A stretch of 64,000 nt of DNA from Zoroaster sp. YZ-2022 (GCA_029582265.1 CM055835.1:12145498-12209497), one strand, 5' to 3'. Counted from the stretch's first letter, positions 32,449-44,912 are shown. Numbers and translations are program-made. Notes: a model not told the origin generated them from the letters alone.

Positions 32449-33257
32449 GTAAGTTGACATTCTTTTAGTTGAGATTAGTTAAAGGAAATTATGGGAAACT
32501 GCATGGTATTGTCAAGAGTTTGAGAAATGGTATTAGTGATTAGTTTGGTGCAGACACACCAAAGTTCAAGCACTCAGCCATAGGCAGTGGTTATTATTTG
32601 ACATGTTTGACCAAATTTCAAACAAAAATTATAATTTTGGCCTAAAAAGTAATTGGTGTAAAATTAATAATGGAATCAGCAACTTTTAACACTTTCTTCA
32701 AGTCTACTAGATACACTATTTGTTATCCCAAAAAACATAAATGCTCACAGATTACTTTAGGGAGTGTCTCAAAAGTCAGAAAGGCTGGAACATTCCACCA
32801 CAGCATTCTTCTAGGAATAAATAAACGGTTCATGGGAATACCACCATGTTCCCAAGGGAACGTTCCACTGGGAACACACATGCATGCATTACTCTAGGAA
32901 TGTTCTTGGGGATTGTTCTCGCTGGGAACATAAAAAACAATAGGCAGCCAGTAACCATTAACGAACCAGCATGATTCAATGATGGCGATATACATGTACG
33001 TGGTACGGTACGTGATTTTATTTTGCAAAACAATAATAATAATGAATTATAAGAACATATTTGTAGTATAATAATTTTGCTACCATACACATGTAGTTGT
33101 ACTTTTATTTTATTTCTATTACATTATTTTATTTCTATTACAAAATATACCCTGATATATTTACCATTCATCATTTCTTGCCTGTCATACTGTATATTCA
33201 AGAGATTTACTTGTAGCTATTTAAGTTAATTGTAATTTCTATTGTTTCAATTTACAG
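32449..33257 (+). other. Candidate 5'UTR intron, TRIM copy 4
   Basis: GTAAGT to TTTACAG, 809 bp. It contains GTTCCCAAGGGAAC (32848) next to GTTCCACTGGGAAC (32862), after a kappaB-like GGGAATACCA. It also contains the tandem TTTTATTTCTATTACA duplication shared with copies 5-7. Confidence 0.6.
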
Positions 33258-33274
33258 TAATGTGAATTCAGAAG
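33258..33274 (+). promoter_or_regulatory. TRIM copy 4 leader with start-stop uORF
   Basis: ATG-TGA at 33260-33265, in frame with the main ATG. Sequence identical to copies 2, 3, 5, 6 and 7. Confidence 0.7.
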
Positions 33275-35248
33275 ATGGCGGCCAATATCACAGCAGAGTC
33301 GGTGTTGGGTAAAATCAGCAAAGATCATTTAGAGTGTCCTATCTGTATGAAATGTTACACACAACCTAAACTGCTGGACTGTCTGCACAGTTTTTGCCTT
33401 AACTGTCTGCAAGAAATGAGAGATATGCAGGATAAGGAAAACAGAATGCTGACTTGTCCAGTATGCAGACATGTAACAATATTGACAGAAAAGGAGGTTG
33501 CTGGTCTGCCTAATGACTTTAAATTGAGTGCCCTGGTGGAGGAAGTCACTATGCAGGAAAAACTACTACAAGGTCAGGGGTCAGAGATCAAATGTCAAGC
33601 CTGTGATGAGGGGAACCGGGCAATCTCAAGATGTATGGACTGTGATCACTTTCTGTGTCAAGAATGCCAACGAGCACATGAACGCATGGCTGTGATGAAA
33701 TCTCACCAAATCCACACGCTGGCTCAGTTGCGATCAGGTGAGATTACCTACAAGAGCAAACTGAGAGATTTCACTCCAAAATGTGAGACACACACTGATC
33801 AGAATATCAGCCTGTACTGCAACACATGTAAAAAGTTAGTATGTGTACTGTGTAGTGTTACAAATCATGTTAATCCCAAACACTCTCTGGTAGGGCTTTC
33901 TGAGGCTGTAAAGAAATGCAAACAAGATGTTGCACAACTGATGGCAAAAGTGATGAAAAGCAAAACAGAATTGAACAATGCCTTGAGTGCTACAGAAAAG
34001 TCCCTCAAGAAACTGGACTCTATGTATGCAGATACCAATAAGAAAATCTGCAGAAAGGCTGATAAGGAGGTTACCAAGATCAGAGAGGAGGAAAGGAAAC
34101 TGAAGCAGGAGGCAGACAAGATTTATAAAGACAGAGTCAAGACATTTGAAATTGCTCTCAGCATAAACAGCAAAGAGGAGACCCAGGCAGTGAACAAGTT
34201 GGATGAGGTGAACCGACTGATGGATCAAGGGAGTCATTGTGAGATTCTAGCTCTTCAGCAAAAACTCTTTGATTACCTCAAAGAATTGACAGAGATACAG
34301 CCAGAGAAAGTGTCTGACAGGTTGTCCTTCATGGACTTTGAAGAAGGTGAAGGGTCACTTGGGAGACTGGTTCTGGAAGATGAGTCAAACATTGAATTAA
34401 AAGCTGCAGCTGAGGAATCACTAAGACCTGGAAGTATGTGTCTGAAAGAGAAGTGGGCACTGAAAACAGATATAAAGACATTTGGACGAGAACAGACCAA
34501 GTTTGAATGGGCATATGATGTTGCAGCCTTCTCCAATAATGAAATAGTTGTGGTAGATACTAGACACAAACTGTTGATTACTTTTACACTAAAGAGCAAA
34601 TCCCAATTTATTGTCATCCCACAAAGACTACAAATCAAAGGTCTTACTTTTCCATACCGTATAGCAGTGAATAGGGATGATCAGCTGATTGTTCTAGACA
34701 GTCAAACAGTCAAGATCTTCAACAAGAAATGTCAGCTCCTCTATCAGGTCACACCAGGTAGAGGGTCAGACAGTCAACCATCATGTCTTGCAGTGGATGA
34801 CAACAATCTGATAGCAGTGGGTTATCAGGAGAATAAAGAGATATCTCTACACAACCCAGATGGATCCCTCATCAGAACACTACCTGCTCCAGGGATTGGT
34901 AATTATTTGACTACCTGCAAGCAGCAGTTTATCTACACTGACTGGAGGAGCAAGAAGTTAGTATCAGTAGACTACAATGGTGTCATGGTATTCTCAGTTG
35001 ATGTCACCAGTGATAGGATGTCTGAATTCATCCCTACTGGTGTGTGCTGTGATAGAGATGGCAGCATATATGTTGCTGTGTGTCATCTGTTAATTTCATC
35101 AGGTGACATTCAGCGATTCAGTCCTGATGGCAAGTACATTGAGTGTGTCATCAAGGATTGTAGTGATCCATATGGCATTACATTCACACCAGGTGGTGAT
35201 CTGGTTGTGGCTGCATATGAATCTGTTCAAATCTATCACCGTGTGTAA
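33275..35248 (+). CDS. TRIM-NHL protein copy 4, 657 aa
   Basis: Complete architecture with zinc ligands kept. B-box 2 reads CNTCKKLVCVLCSVTNH, as in copies 6 and 7. The coiled coil keeps the KEVTKIR heptad and has a private C (KKICRKAD). The NHL part carries GREQTKF, FPYRIAV, NKKCQLL, KQQFIYT, SDRMSEFIPTG and CHLLISSG, mostly shared with copy 6. Private residues include SKSQFIVIP in blade 1. The stop is followed by an ACACAGACAAAGAC direct repeat instead of AAGCAGAAACTAAATAAG. It is the only copy with a type I upstream and a type B downstream module. Confidence 0.94.
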   Translation: MAANITAESVLGKISKDHLECPICMKCYTQPKLLDCLHSFCLNCLQEMRDMQDKENRMLTCPVCRHVTILTEKEVAGLPNDFKLSALVEEVTMQEKLLQGQGSEIKCQACDEGNRAISRCMDCDHFLCQECQRAHERMAVMKSHQIHTLAQLRSGEITYKSKLRDFTPKCETHTDQNISLYCNTCKKLVCVLCSVTNHVNPKHSLVGLSEAVKKCKQDVAQLMAKVMKSKTELNNALSATEKSLKKLDSMYADTNKKICRKADKEVTKIREEERKLKQEADKIYKDRVKTFEIALSINSKEETQAVNKLDEVNRLMDQGSHCEILALQQKLFDYLKELTEIQPEKVSDRLSFMDFEEGEGSLGRLVLEDESNIELKAAAEESLRPGSMCLKEKWALKTDIKTFGREQTKFEWAYDVAAFSNNEIVVVDTRHKLLITFTLKSKSQFIVIPQRLQIKGLTFPYRIAVNRDDQLIVLDSQTVKIFNKKCQLLYQVTPGRGSDSQPSCLAVDDNNLIAVGYQENKEISLHNPDGSLIRTLPAPGIGNYLTTCKQQFIYTDWRSKKLVSVDYNGVMVFSVDVTSDRMSEFIPTGVCCDRDGSIYVAVCHLLISSGDIQRFSPDGKYIECVIKDCSDPYGITFTPGGDLVVAAYESVQIYHRV

Positions 35249-36608
35249 ACACAGACAAAGACACAGACAAAGAAACAGACAACATAAGAACAGAAAATTA
35301 CCTAAAATGCTATACATGTAAACCCGACAATTTGACTAAAAGGAAAAGTACAACATTGGTATCTACAAAAAACAAAAGATTAGTTTTACATAAAACTTGG
35401 TGTAAAGTTAGTACAAGTAAAATTCAGAATATCAGCCTCTACTGCAACACATGTGAGAAGTAAAATCAGAATCTAAATAGCAAAAGTCACAGACAACATG
35501 AGAACACCTAAAATGTTGTACATGTAAACTCAACAATTTGACTTAAAAGTAAGTACAACATTGGTATTGTCACAGTTGTGCATCAAACTTACTTGGTGTA
35601 AAGTTAGTACAAGTAAAATTATACTGTCAAATTTAATACTCTGAAGTACTTTTTATTATTTATATGGGTGCTGGCCTAGATAACAGACGTGATAAGATCA
35701 TATTACAGCGTCTGACTGTATTTTTATCATAATTATGCAGCCACTGGTTCATTATTTATGTAACATCCATGGTTTTATGATGTTATCATGCACTGTTATC
35801 TTGTCCACACAGTATTATTTTCAGTCACTGAATTTATCTTAAACTAGGACACTGATTCCATGCCCTATCAAAACTCTTCTCTGATCATCACGATACTGTC
35901 CTTTTTGAAACATAAAAATGATGACAATTTTACATAAAGCATACATGTACTATAAAACTACTTGGTGAAAAGTTTGTACAAGTCTCAATCATCCTGGAAA
36001 AACTGTTTTCTGTCAAAAGAGTTTCCATCTTTATTGTTATGTCAATAAAGTTTAATTTCAAAAAGTTGACAATTCCATCATAAATAAAAATAATTTCAAT
36101 ATTTATTTTTGTTTTGCAGATATTTGTGTATTCATTGTCGTCAACATTTCTGACAAGTTTCAAGTGTTAAAACGTCATACTTTTGTAATTACACTAATTA
36201 ATGTACTCAGCGAATTATAAGCTAAGCTCTTTTTCATTTTTGCTTTATACATTAGAATACATAGCAATTGCCAATGAGGGAATTTTTGCGTTTTCACGAA
36301 GTGATGACCTATATACATTTTTATGCAGTGACAAATCACATACATTAATATATAGCGCTCTGTACATGCAGTCTTGTTCACTAAGTGACAAATACTTTTG
36401 TTAAGTAATTACTTATTAATTACAATCTCTATGATAAAGATACTGACACTTCTTAGCTTTAGAAGAAAGCAAAATCTAAAATATTTAATACTAAAAAGAC
36501 TTTGAAATTGCAATTTCAAAAACATCAAAGGCGATTATCTCAAAACATGGATTTGCAGCTGTTTGGGTTGATTCATCACTTTGTGAAAATGATGACGGTA
36601 CATGCATA
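35249..36608 (+). repeat. Type B downstream module, copy 4
   Basis: Aligns with 17884-19605 but with a shorter first part. A short stretch near 35428-35460 (CAGAATATCAGCCT, TGCAACACATGTGAGAAG) matches the B-box 2 coding region of the TRIM genes. It looks like a small ectopic fragment of TRIM exon. The inverted-repeat element at 35668-35810 is present; the SINE is absent. No gene seen. Confidence 0.75.
35668..35810. mobile_element. Short inverted-repeat element
   Basis: Second copy of the element at 18215-18362, with slightly decayed ends (GTGCTGGCCTAGATAACAG left, CTGTTATCTTGTCCACAC right). Confidence 0.55.
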
Positions 36609-37641
36609 TCTGCTTGGTCACAGCTGTCTAGCACAGTGAGCTGACCCGAGTCTGCTTAGTCACAGCTGTCTAGCACAGTGAGCTGACTGAGTCTGCTTGG
36701 TCACAGCTGTCTAGCACAGTGAGCTGACCCGAGTCTGCTTGGTCACAGCTGTCAAGCACAGTGAGCTGACTGAGTCTGCTTGGTCACAGCTGTCTAGAAC
36801 AGTGAGCTGACTGAGTCTGCTTGGTCAAAGCTGTCTAGCACAGTGAGCTGACCCGAGTCTGCTTGGTCACAGCTGTCTAGCACAGTGAGCTGACTGAGTC
36901 TGCTTGGTCACAGCTGTCTAGCACAGTGAGCTGACCCGAGTCTGCTTAGTCACAGCTGTCTAGCACAGTGAGCTGACTGAGTCTGCTTGGTCACAGCTGT
37001 CTAGCACAGTGAGCTGACCCGAGTCTGCTTGGTCACAGCTGTCAAGCACAGTGAGCTGACTGAGTCTGCTTGGTCACAGCTGTCTAGAACAGTGAGCTGA
37101 CTGAGTCTGCTTGGTCAAAGCTGTCTAGCACAGTGAGCTGACCCGAGTCTGCTTGGTCACAGCTGTCTAGCACAGTGAGCTGACTGAGTCTGCTTGGTCA
37201 CAGCTGTCTAGCACAGTGAGCTGACTGAGTCTGCTTGGTCACAGCTGTCAAGCACAGTGAGCTGACTGAGTCTGCTTGGTCACAGCTGTCTAGCACAGTG
37301 AGCTGACTGAGTCTGCTTGGTCACAGCTGTCTAGCACAGTGAGCTGACTGAGTCTGCTTGGTCACAGCTGTCTAGCACGGTGAGCTGACTGAGTCTGCTT
37401 GGTCACAGCTGTCTAGCACAGTGAGCTGACTGAGTCTGCTTGGTCACAGCTGTCTAGCACAGTGAGCTGACCCGAGTCTGCTTGGTCACAGCTGTCTAGC
37501 ACAGTGAGCTGACCCGAGTCTGCTTGGTCACAGCTGTCTAGCACAGTGAGCTGACTGAGTCTGCTTGGTCACAGCTGTCTAGCACAGTGAGCTGACTGAG
37601 TCTGCTTCGTCACAGCTGTCTAGCACAGTGAGCTGACTGAG
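36609..37641. repeat. 41-bp minisatellite, array E (about 25 units)
   Basis: Same unit as array D. A seven-unit block of 290 bp starting at 36651 recurs from 36941 with the same private variants (TGCTTAGT, GTCAAGC, TAGAACAG, GTCAAAG) in the same order. This shows a recent higher-order duplication inside the array. Confidence 0.95.
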
Positions 37642-38289
37642 AATATAATGTGTACACATGTGTGCTTCTACAATGGTATCGGGTAAAACCTGTTATCAAA
37701 CCAGGTTTTCCTTGGAAAAAATGTGATGTAAATAGGGTTCAATTTTCACGGGGGCACTGGGGGGTGCACCACTTTTTCTAGGAGGCATGTCAAAAAGAAT
37801 TAATAATAATACAATGATCCACTCATTTGAATCTCAGAATCTAATCAAGAAACACCCTGGTGTGTAGCTAAAATTGAGTGGGGGGCATGGGGCTTTTTGT
37901 TATAAAACGGGAGAAATACGCCACAGCCAAATATTTGACCCCATTTTAACCCTTAAAAGGGTGGGGGTGTTGATGTTCTGTGACTTCAATCAAAATATTT
38001 TCTGGTTGAAAAATTTGCCGGGGGCTACTTTTTTTCAAAAAATTGTCCACTGCTCCTCCTATTTGCCCTCTAAAAGTTTAAAAAAATTTAACTGAAGGGT
38101 CGCTGTTTACAAACAGCGTTTGATTCATGTTCTTTAAGGTAACGTTTGATTGTAGATACAAATGTTAGTTTGACTAATCTAAGAGATTACTATTTGGATT
38201 AATATAGGTATTTTAGTGGGATACCTGTGATGGGGTACATGTACATGTATATAAGGCATAATTATAATGTGCATCAGGACTGGGGTTTT
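37642..38289 (+). repeat. Post-array module, second copy
   Basis: Aligns with 20223-20929 and preserves the empty sites of both micro-insertions found there. The only longer frame (37874-38095) is not conserved as coding between the two copies. No gene seen. Confidence 0.75.
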
Positions 38290-41165
38290 TAATTTGTTTT
38301 TAGGGGAAACTGTCTTGAAATTATGTGATATTTTGGCCACTCATCCGGGTAAGGCTGATGCTCCCATGGAGTTCCTAGAGTGTTGTAGTACGTTTGATGT
38401 GCTCTGTGTACAAGTGCTGCAATAACAGTCCACTGTAGGGCCTACTTATGATGACCACATTTTGACAACATACCATGTGCACAGTGGCATATACCAATGT
38501 TGAAGAGTGGTAAGGGGGGATGATATTGAAATTTGTTTGCATAATGTACATCAAAGTAGTGGATCTCGAACGTCGCTCAACAGGGTATTATCCCCGCCCC
38601 CACCCCAACACCGTTTGAAACATCACTTTATGTACCATTTCTCTTCTCACCTAACTTGGAATGGCATATAGGCCATGCAGACCTCACCCAACTTGGAATG
38701 GCATAGCCCATGCAGACCTCACCCAACTTGGAATGGCATAGCCCATGCAGACCTAACCCAACTTGGAATGGCATAGCCCATGCAGACCTAACATAATAAT
38801 GCCTGTCTGCATTCCCCAATTGGTCATACGAACAACATGGCAGTTTCTTGACAAGCTGTGTGATCACAATCGTAGTATCCATATCTCCCAACTTGGAAGA
38901 GCACAATGTCCATTCATTACAATGTACAGTATGCACATGTACATGTACAAGTATATGTACACTGCAGAGTCAATACTAACTTGGACCGAATGTCATAATT
39001 ATTAGGCGGCCGAGCCAGTCAGGAATGGGCCTAGTTATGTCTGGTACTCGTGCCCTTGTAGCAAAAACAGACCACGCTTAACTGTTCCGGACCATTATGT
39101 CCGCTTGGCTTATTATGTCAGCAGGTTTTGGCCCATTATGTCCACAGACCTACATTTGTACATGTATGTCCGGCACATTGTGTCCGCAAACCCCTGTTCC
39201 CCAGAACAACTTTCCACTAGAAAATATTTTGATTGAGGTCACAGAACAAAATGGGGTCAAATATTATTTTGTTATTATGTTTTAATTATAAATGCGATGT
39301 ACTCAGAAATGCATTGTAGTTTCGTTCGTTCAATCGTTCTTAGAATCAATAAGAGTGAATGTGTTTTCCATCTTGATTATTATTTTCTACTCCACTCAGT
39401 GAAAGGTCATTTCCAAGTAGAGCAGTCAAACTGAAATTCATTGATTAAATTGCCAGACTTCTTGCAAATAGCAATCTATGATATCAAATGGGTTATTGAA
39501 TGTCATAATTAAAAGAGTGTATTGTTTACATAACCATGAAAATGATAATGACAATTAAGAATTATGCTCTCATGATTAGTTTATTTATTTATTTATTTTA
39601 AATTCTGCTTCGGGCGTGATAAATAATCTTATACCTGGGTCGGTGTAAATACAACCAGTGTTACAAATCAGCCAAATATTTAACAGAACCTAGACAAATA
39701 ATTGGGTTCTTGTTCTTGGTACCCAATATTCTGCTATATAATTTTAGTGATCAGAAAGGCATTGCAGATTTGTTTCTCTTATGCACAAAGAAGTAATGTA
39801 TCAACATTAAAACAAATGAATGCAAATTAAAAATAAACAAAAACATAAATCTAAAAAAAAAATTTTTTTTTGAGAAGCACTTCAGCCAAAAAGGTGTTGC
39901 TGTCTTGCATATGACAGGTTGTTCTCAAATTGCTCATTCTAAACAGAAATTCATTAACTATTATAGTGGGATAAATCTCATTAATGATATTATAGGCTTT
40001 CAAAATGGTTTATATGAATATCATAATATATTGGATATAGGCCTATTGATTACACGATCATGAAATTAATAATGACAATTAAGAATTATTCCCACAAGAA
40101 TAGTTTCATGTTTTGTTTTTACGACGATCCCTTGACTGCACTCGAATAGTCAATGACGGAAGATGTTGGATGTAGAGGATCTCGCTACCAATTCCACATT
40201 CTGACCCAATGGTCAAATTAGCACCTATAGTGTATAAGGCCAACTTACTGGACTAAAAGACACAAACATTTGTTTTCTCTTCCTCAAGTAAAACAGCAAT
40301 GTTCTGATGAAAAATAAAATGTCTGTTAATGTAATCCAGAAGCCATATGTACCAATCCTTCTTCACTCATTTAAAAAAAAAATCAAATTGGTAGTTATTA
40401 CATGTACATGTACATGTATGTTTCAAACCAAGTAGGTTCTTTCTCAAAGGCAAAATGGATGCCATACCGACATGAACACAAACGTAATGCAGGAGTGGGC
40501 TGAAGTTAGTCAGGTGTAGAAGGAACACAAAAGAAGAGGATACAAGAGGCAGAGTCAAGTACTGGTCCTGGGACAGGAAAAAAGGAGGAATTCAATGAGA
40601 ACAGATACATGTAAGAATAAAACACTTTGAAATCAATCCGTTTATTAACTGTTTTTCAATGGAGTGTCACACCAGCAATTTCATTGGTCTGAAGTCACTA
40701 GTGAAGCCCCTTCACAATTTACATTACCTAATAAATCCTAGTTTATTCATAATTTCTTTTTATGAGGGCTTGTTTGTCTGTTCATTTATTTATTTATTTT
40801 TTGTAGCAGTTGTCCCCGTCAATAGTTGCATATTCCTGGATCTGAGCCAGTCTTTTCTCATGTCTGTTATTCTAAAGTCCAATTACTCCATTTTCATTTT
40901 GTGTACCTGCATGTGTGATAATCAATGACCTTTGTTCTCAGTCTGAGTACTGAATACAGTGCACACCAGGTACATAACCATACAAAATGTAATGTACAAT
41001 TGATGTATGACACGTGATCCACTGAATCTAAAAACAGACTGGGGAATTTTACAGGTTCCATTTTGTCGTGTCATATTTCAACAGAGCTTAGTTTGAATTT
41101 CATCTTTAAAAAGTATATTTGAACATCAGGAGAGGACATTATCTTCTGTCAAAATTCCAGTTCAT
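38290..41165 (+). repeat. Type I upstream module, copy 5
   Basis: Has the full distal segment, with four units of the 35-bp repeat at 38649-38787, then the landmark near 39199 and the rest of the module without large insertions. Near 40401 TACATGTA is expanded by two further 6-bp steps. No gene seen. Confidence 0.8.
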
Positions 41166-41979
41166 GTAAGTTGACATTCTTTTAGTTGAGATTAGTTAAA
41201 GGAAATTATGGGAAACTGCATGATATTGTCAAGAGTTTGAGGAATGGTATTAGTGATTAGTTTGGTGCAGACACACCAAAGTTCAAGCTCTCAGCCATAG
41301 GCAGTGGTTATTATTTGACATGTTTGACCAAATTTCAAACAAAAATTATAATTTTGGCCTAAAAAGTAATTGGTGTAAAATTAATAATGGAATCAGCAAC
41401 TTTTAACACTTTCTTCAAGTCTACTAGATACACTATTTGTTATCCCAAAAAACATAAATGCTCACAGATTACTTTAGGGAGTGTCTCAAAAGTCAGAAAG
41501 GCTGGAACATTCCACCACAGCATTCTTCTAGGAATAAATAAATGGTTCATGGGTATACCACCATGTTCCCAATAGAACATTCCAGTAGAACACATGTGCA
41601 TGCATTGCTCTAGGAATGTTTCTGGGGATTGTTCTCGCTGGGAACATCAAAAGCAATAGGCAGCCAGTAGCCATTAACAAACCAGCATGATTCAATGATG
41701 GCGATATACATGTACGTGGTACGATACGTGATTTTATTTTGCAAAACAATAATTATAATGAATTATAAGAACATATTTGTAGTATAATAATTTTGCTACT
41801 GTACACATGTAGTTGTACTTTTATTTTATTTCTATTACATTATTTTATTTCTATTACAAAATGCACCCTGATATACATATATTTACCATTCATCATTTCT
41901 TGCCTGTCATACTGTATATTCAAGAGATTTACTTGTAGCTATTTAAGTTAATTGTAATTTCTACTGTTTCAATTTACAG
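41166..41979 (+). other. Candidate 5'UTR intron, TRIM copy 5
   Basis: GTAAGT to TTTACAG, 814 bp; nearly identical to that of copy 7 in length and layout. Confidence 0.6.
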
Positions 41980-41996
41980 TAATGTGAATTCAGAAG
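41980..41996 (+). promoter_or_regulatory. TRIM copy 5 leader with start-stop uORF
   Basis: ATG-TGA at 41982-41987, nine nt before the main start context AAGATGG. Confidence 0.7.
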
Positions 41997-43970
41997 ATGG
42001 CGGCCAATATCACAGCAGAGTCAGTGTTGGGTAAAATCAGCAAAGATCATTTAGAGTGCCCTATCTGTATGAACTGTTACACACAACCTAAACTGCTGGA
42101 CTGTCTGCACAGTTTTTGCCTTAACTGTCTGCAAGAAATGAGAGATAGGCAGGATAAGGAGAACAGAATGCTGACTTGTCCAGTATGCAGACATGTAACA
42201 ATATTGACAGAAAAGGAGGTTGCTGGTCTGCCTAATGACTTTAAATTGGGGGCCCTGGTGGAGGAAGTCACTATGCAGGAAAAACTACTACAAGGTCAGG
42301 GGTCAGAGATCAAATGTCAAGCCTGTGATGAGGGGAACCAGGCAATCTCAAGATGTATGGACTGTGATCACTTTCTGTGTCAAGAATGCCAACGAGCACA
42401 TGAACGTATGGCTGTGATGAAATCTCACCAAATATACACGCTGGCTCAGTTGCAATCAGGTGAGGTTACCTACAAGAGCAAACTGAGAGATTTCACTCCA
42501 AAATGTGAGACACACATTGATCAGAATATCAGCCTGTACTGCAACACATGTGAGAAGTTAGTATGTGTACTGTGTAGTGTTCTAGATCATGTTAATCCCA
42601 AACACTCTCTGGTAGACCTTCCTGAGGCTGTAAAGAAATGCAAACAAGATGTTGCACAACTGATGGCAAAAGTGATGAAAAGCAAAACAGAATTGAACAA
42701 TGCCTTGAGTGCTACAGAAAAGTCACGCAAGAATCTGGACTCTATGTATGCAGATACCAACAAGAAAATCTCCAGAAAAGCTGACAAGGAAGTTACCAAA
42801 ATCAGAGAGGAGGAGCGGAAACTGAAGCAGGAGGCAGAGAAGATTTATAAAGACAGAGTCAAGACATTTGAAATTGCTCTCAGCAAAAACAGCAAAGAGG
42901 AGACCCAGGCAGTGAACAAGTTGGATGAGGTGAACCGACTGATGGATCAAGGGAGTCACTGTGAGATTCTAGCTCTTCAGCAAAAACTCTACAATTACCT
43001 CAAAGAATTGACAGCGATACAGCCAGAGAAAGTGTCTGACAGGTTGTCCTTCATGGACTTTGAAGAAGGTGCAAGATCACTTGGGAGACTGGTTCTGGAA
43101 GATGAGTCAAACATTGAATTAAAAGCTGCAGCTGAGGTATCACTAAGACTTGGAAGTGTGTGTCTGAAAGAGAAATGGGTCCTCAAAACAGATATAAAGA
43201 CATTTGGACCAAAACAGACCAAGTTTAAATTGGCATATGATGTTGCAGCCTTCTCCAATAATGAAATAATTGTGGTAGATACTAGACACAAACTGTTGAT
43301 TACTTTTACACTAGAGAGCAAACCTCAATCCACTGTCATCCCACAAAGACTACAAATCAAAGATCTTACTGTTCCACGCCATATAGCAGTGAATAGGGAT
43401 GATCAGCTGATTGTTCTAGACAGTCAAACAGTCAAGATCTTCAACAAGAAATATCAGTTCCTCTATCAGGTCACACCAGGTAGAGGGTCAGACAGTGAAC
43501 CATCATGTCTTGCAGTGGATGACAACAATCTAATAGCAGTGGGTTATCAGGAGAATAAAGAGATATCTCTACACAACCCAGATGGATCCCTCATCAAAAC
43601 GCTGCCTGCTCCAGGGATTGGTAATTATTTGACTACCTGCAAGCAGCAGTTGATCTACACTGACTGGAGGAGCAAGAAGTTAGTATCAGTAGACTACAAT
43701 GGTGTCATGGCATTCTCAGTTGATGTCACCAGTGATAGGATTGCTCCATGGTACCCTTCTGGTGTGTGTTGTGATACAGATGGCAGCATATACGTTGCTA
43801 TGTGTCATATGTTCATTTCATCAGGTGACATTCAGCGATTCAGTCCTGATGGCAAGTACATTGAGTGTGTCATCAAGGATTGCAGTCATCCATGGGGCAT
43901 CACATTCACACCAGGTGGTGATCTGGTTGTGGCTGCATATGAATCTGTTCAAATCTATCACCGTGTGTAA
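41997..43970 (+). CDS. TRIM-NHL protein copy 5, 657 aa
   Basis: Complete domains. The RING has a private CMNCY (K26N) and B-box 1 has GNQAISRC (R115Q); neither is a zinc ligand. The coiled coil start (VDLPEAVKK, SRKNLDSMYADTNKK) resembles copy 2. From about residue 348 the protein equals copy 3, with only a few silent nucleotide differences in the NHL part. This points to very recent conversion or duplication of the 3' half. The downstream module also resembles that of copy 3, including the 2.1-kb transposon. Confidence 0.94.
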   Translation: MAANITAESVLGKISKDHLECPICMNCYTQPKLLDCLHSFCLNCLQEMRDRQDKENRMLTCPVCRHVTILTEKEVAGLPNDFKLGALVEEVTMQEKLLQGQGSEIKCQACDEGNQAISRCMDCDHFLCQECQRAHERMAVMKSHQIYTLAQLQSGEVTYKSKLRDFTPKCETHIDQNISLYCNTCEKLVCVLCSVLDHVNPKHSLVDLPEAVKKCKQDVAQLMAKVMKSKTELNNALSATEKSRKNLDSMYADTNKKISRKADKEVTKIREEERKLKQEAEKIYKDRVKTFEIALSKNSKEETQAVNKLDEVNRLMDQGSHCEILALQQKLYNYLKELTAIQPEKVSDRLSFMDFEEGARSLGRLVLEDESNIELKAAAEVSLRLGSVCLKEKWVLKTDIKTFGPKQTKFKLAYDVAAFSNNEIIVVDTRHKLLITFTLESKPQSTVIPQRLQIKDLTVPRHIAVNRDDQLIVLDSQTVKIFNKKYQFLYQVTPGRGSDSEPSCLAVDDNNLIAVGYQENKEISLHNPDGSLIKTLPAPGIGNYLTTCKQQLIYTDWRSKKLVSVDYNGVMAFSVDVTSDRIAPWYPSGVCCDTDGSIYVAMCHMFISSGDIQRFSPDGKYIECVIKDCSHPWGITFTPGGDLVVAAYESVQIYHRV

Positions 43971-44912
43971 AAGCAGAAACTAAATAAGAATAGCCACAAA
44001 CACACAACAGAAAATTACCTAAAATGTTCTACATGTAAATCTGACAATTTGACTGAAAGGGTAAAGTACAACAATGGTATTGTCAAAAAAACAAATGATT
44101 AGTTTTATATAAAACTTGGTGTAAAGTTAGCACAAGTAAAATTCTTCTGTCAAATTGTACTTTGACTGAAGTACTTTTGTTTTACAGAAAAAAATATGTG
44201 CACAAACATTGTATACCCAGGAATTGGATTTAAAGGGGACAATATCGTCACGCTCAAAACAGACTTTTGAAAGGACATGGAATCGGTGTCCTAATTTTAG
44301 ACCTGGTATCAATATTATTCTAATTAAGAAAATGTTGATTTTAAATAAATTACCTGCTAATTAATGATATAAACAAACACCCCCATTTTTCACTTATCCA
44401 GACAATGCTTGGTCCCCATCATGGCCAGGTAACCGAGGTTGGACGGTAGCTTTCTAGACTATATGTACAGTACATGTAGTCTACTACAAAAATCACATGT
44501 CTTAAATTATTTGCTAAATTGTCCAATGGTAACAGCTTAAACATCTTAATTTGCTTCTGGAATGGTTTCATAGAAATTATATCTTTCTTTGTTGTCCATG
44601 AATGGTGATGGAAGCAACTTTATGAGTTGATTTTTTTGAAATAACTGTTGGTACATTAGGGTTGTGCCGGGTATCCGGATACCCAACCGAAACTGTCATT
44701 ACCCGGTTCCATTTTTCGGTTCCAGTTACCCGTAAATGTCTTTTTAAAATTCGGACTTAACATTTGAGCGGAGTGAACAGAAATCTGTGACTCTTGAACA
44801 ATGTAATGTTTACACTTTTACAGACAATTATCTTTAAATTCAAGAGATTGCACTCCAATAAAGAAAAGATCGATTTAAGTATGGTATCCCTTGTATTATA
44901 AAGGTCAATTTT
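43971..44912 (+). repeat. Type A downstream module, copy 5
   Basis: 3' flank equivalent to 27379-28321, with the left part of the GGTATCC-family repeat from 44657. No gene seen. Confidence 0.8.
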
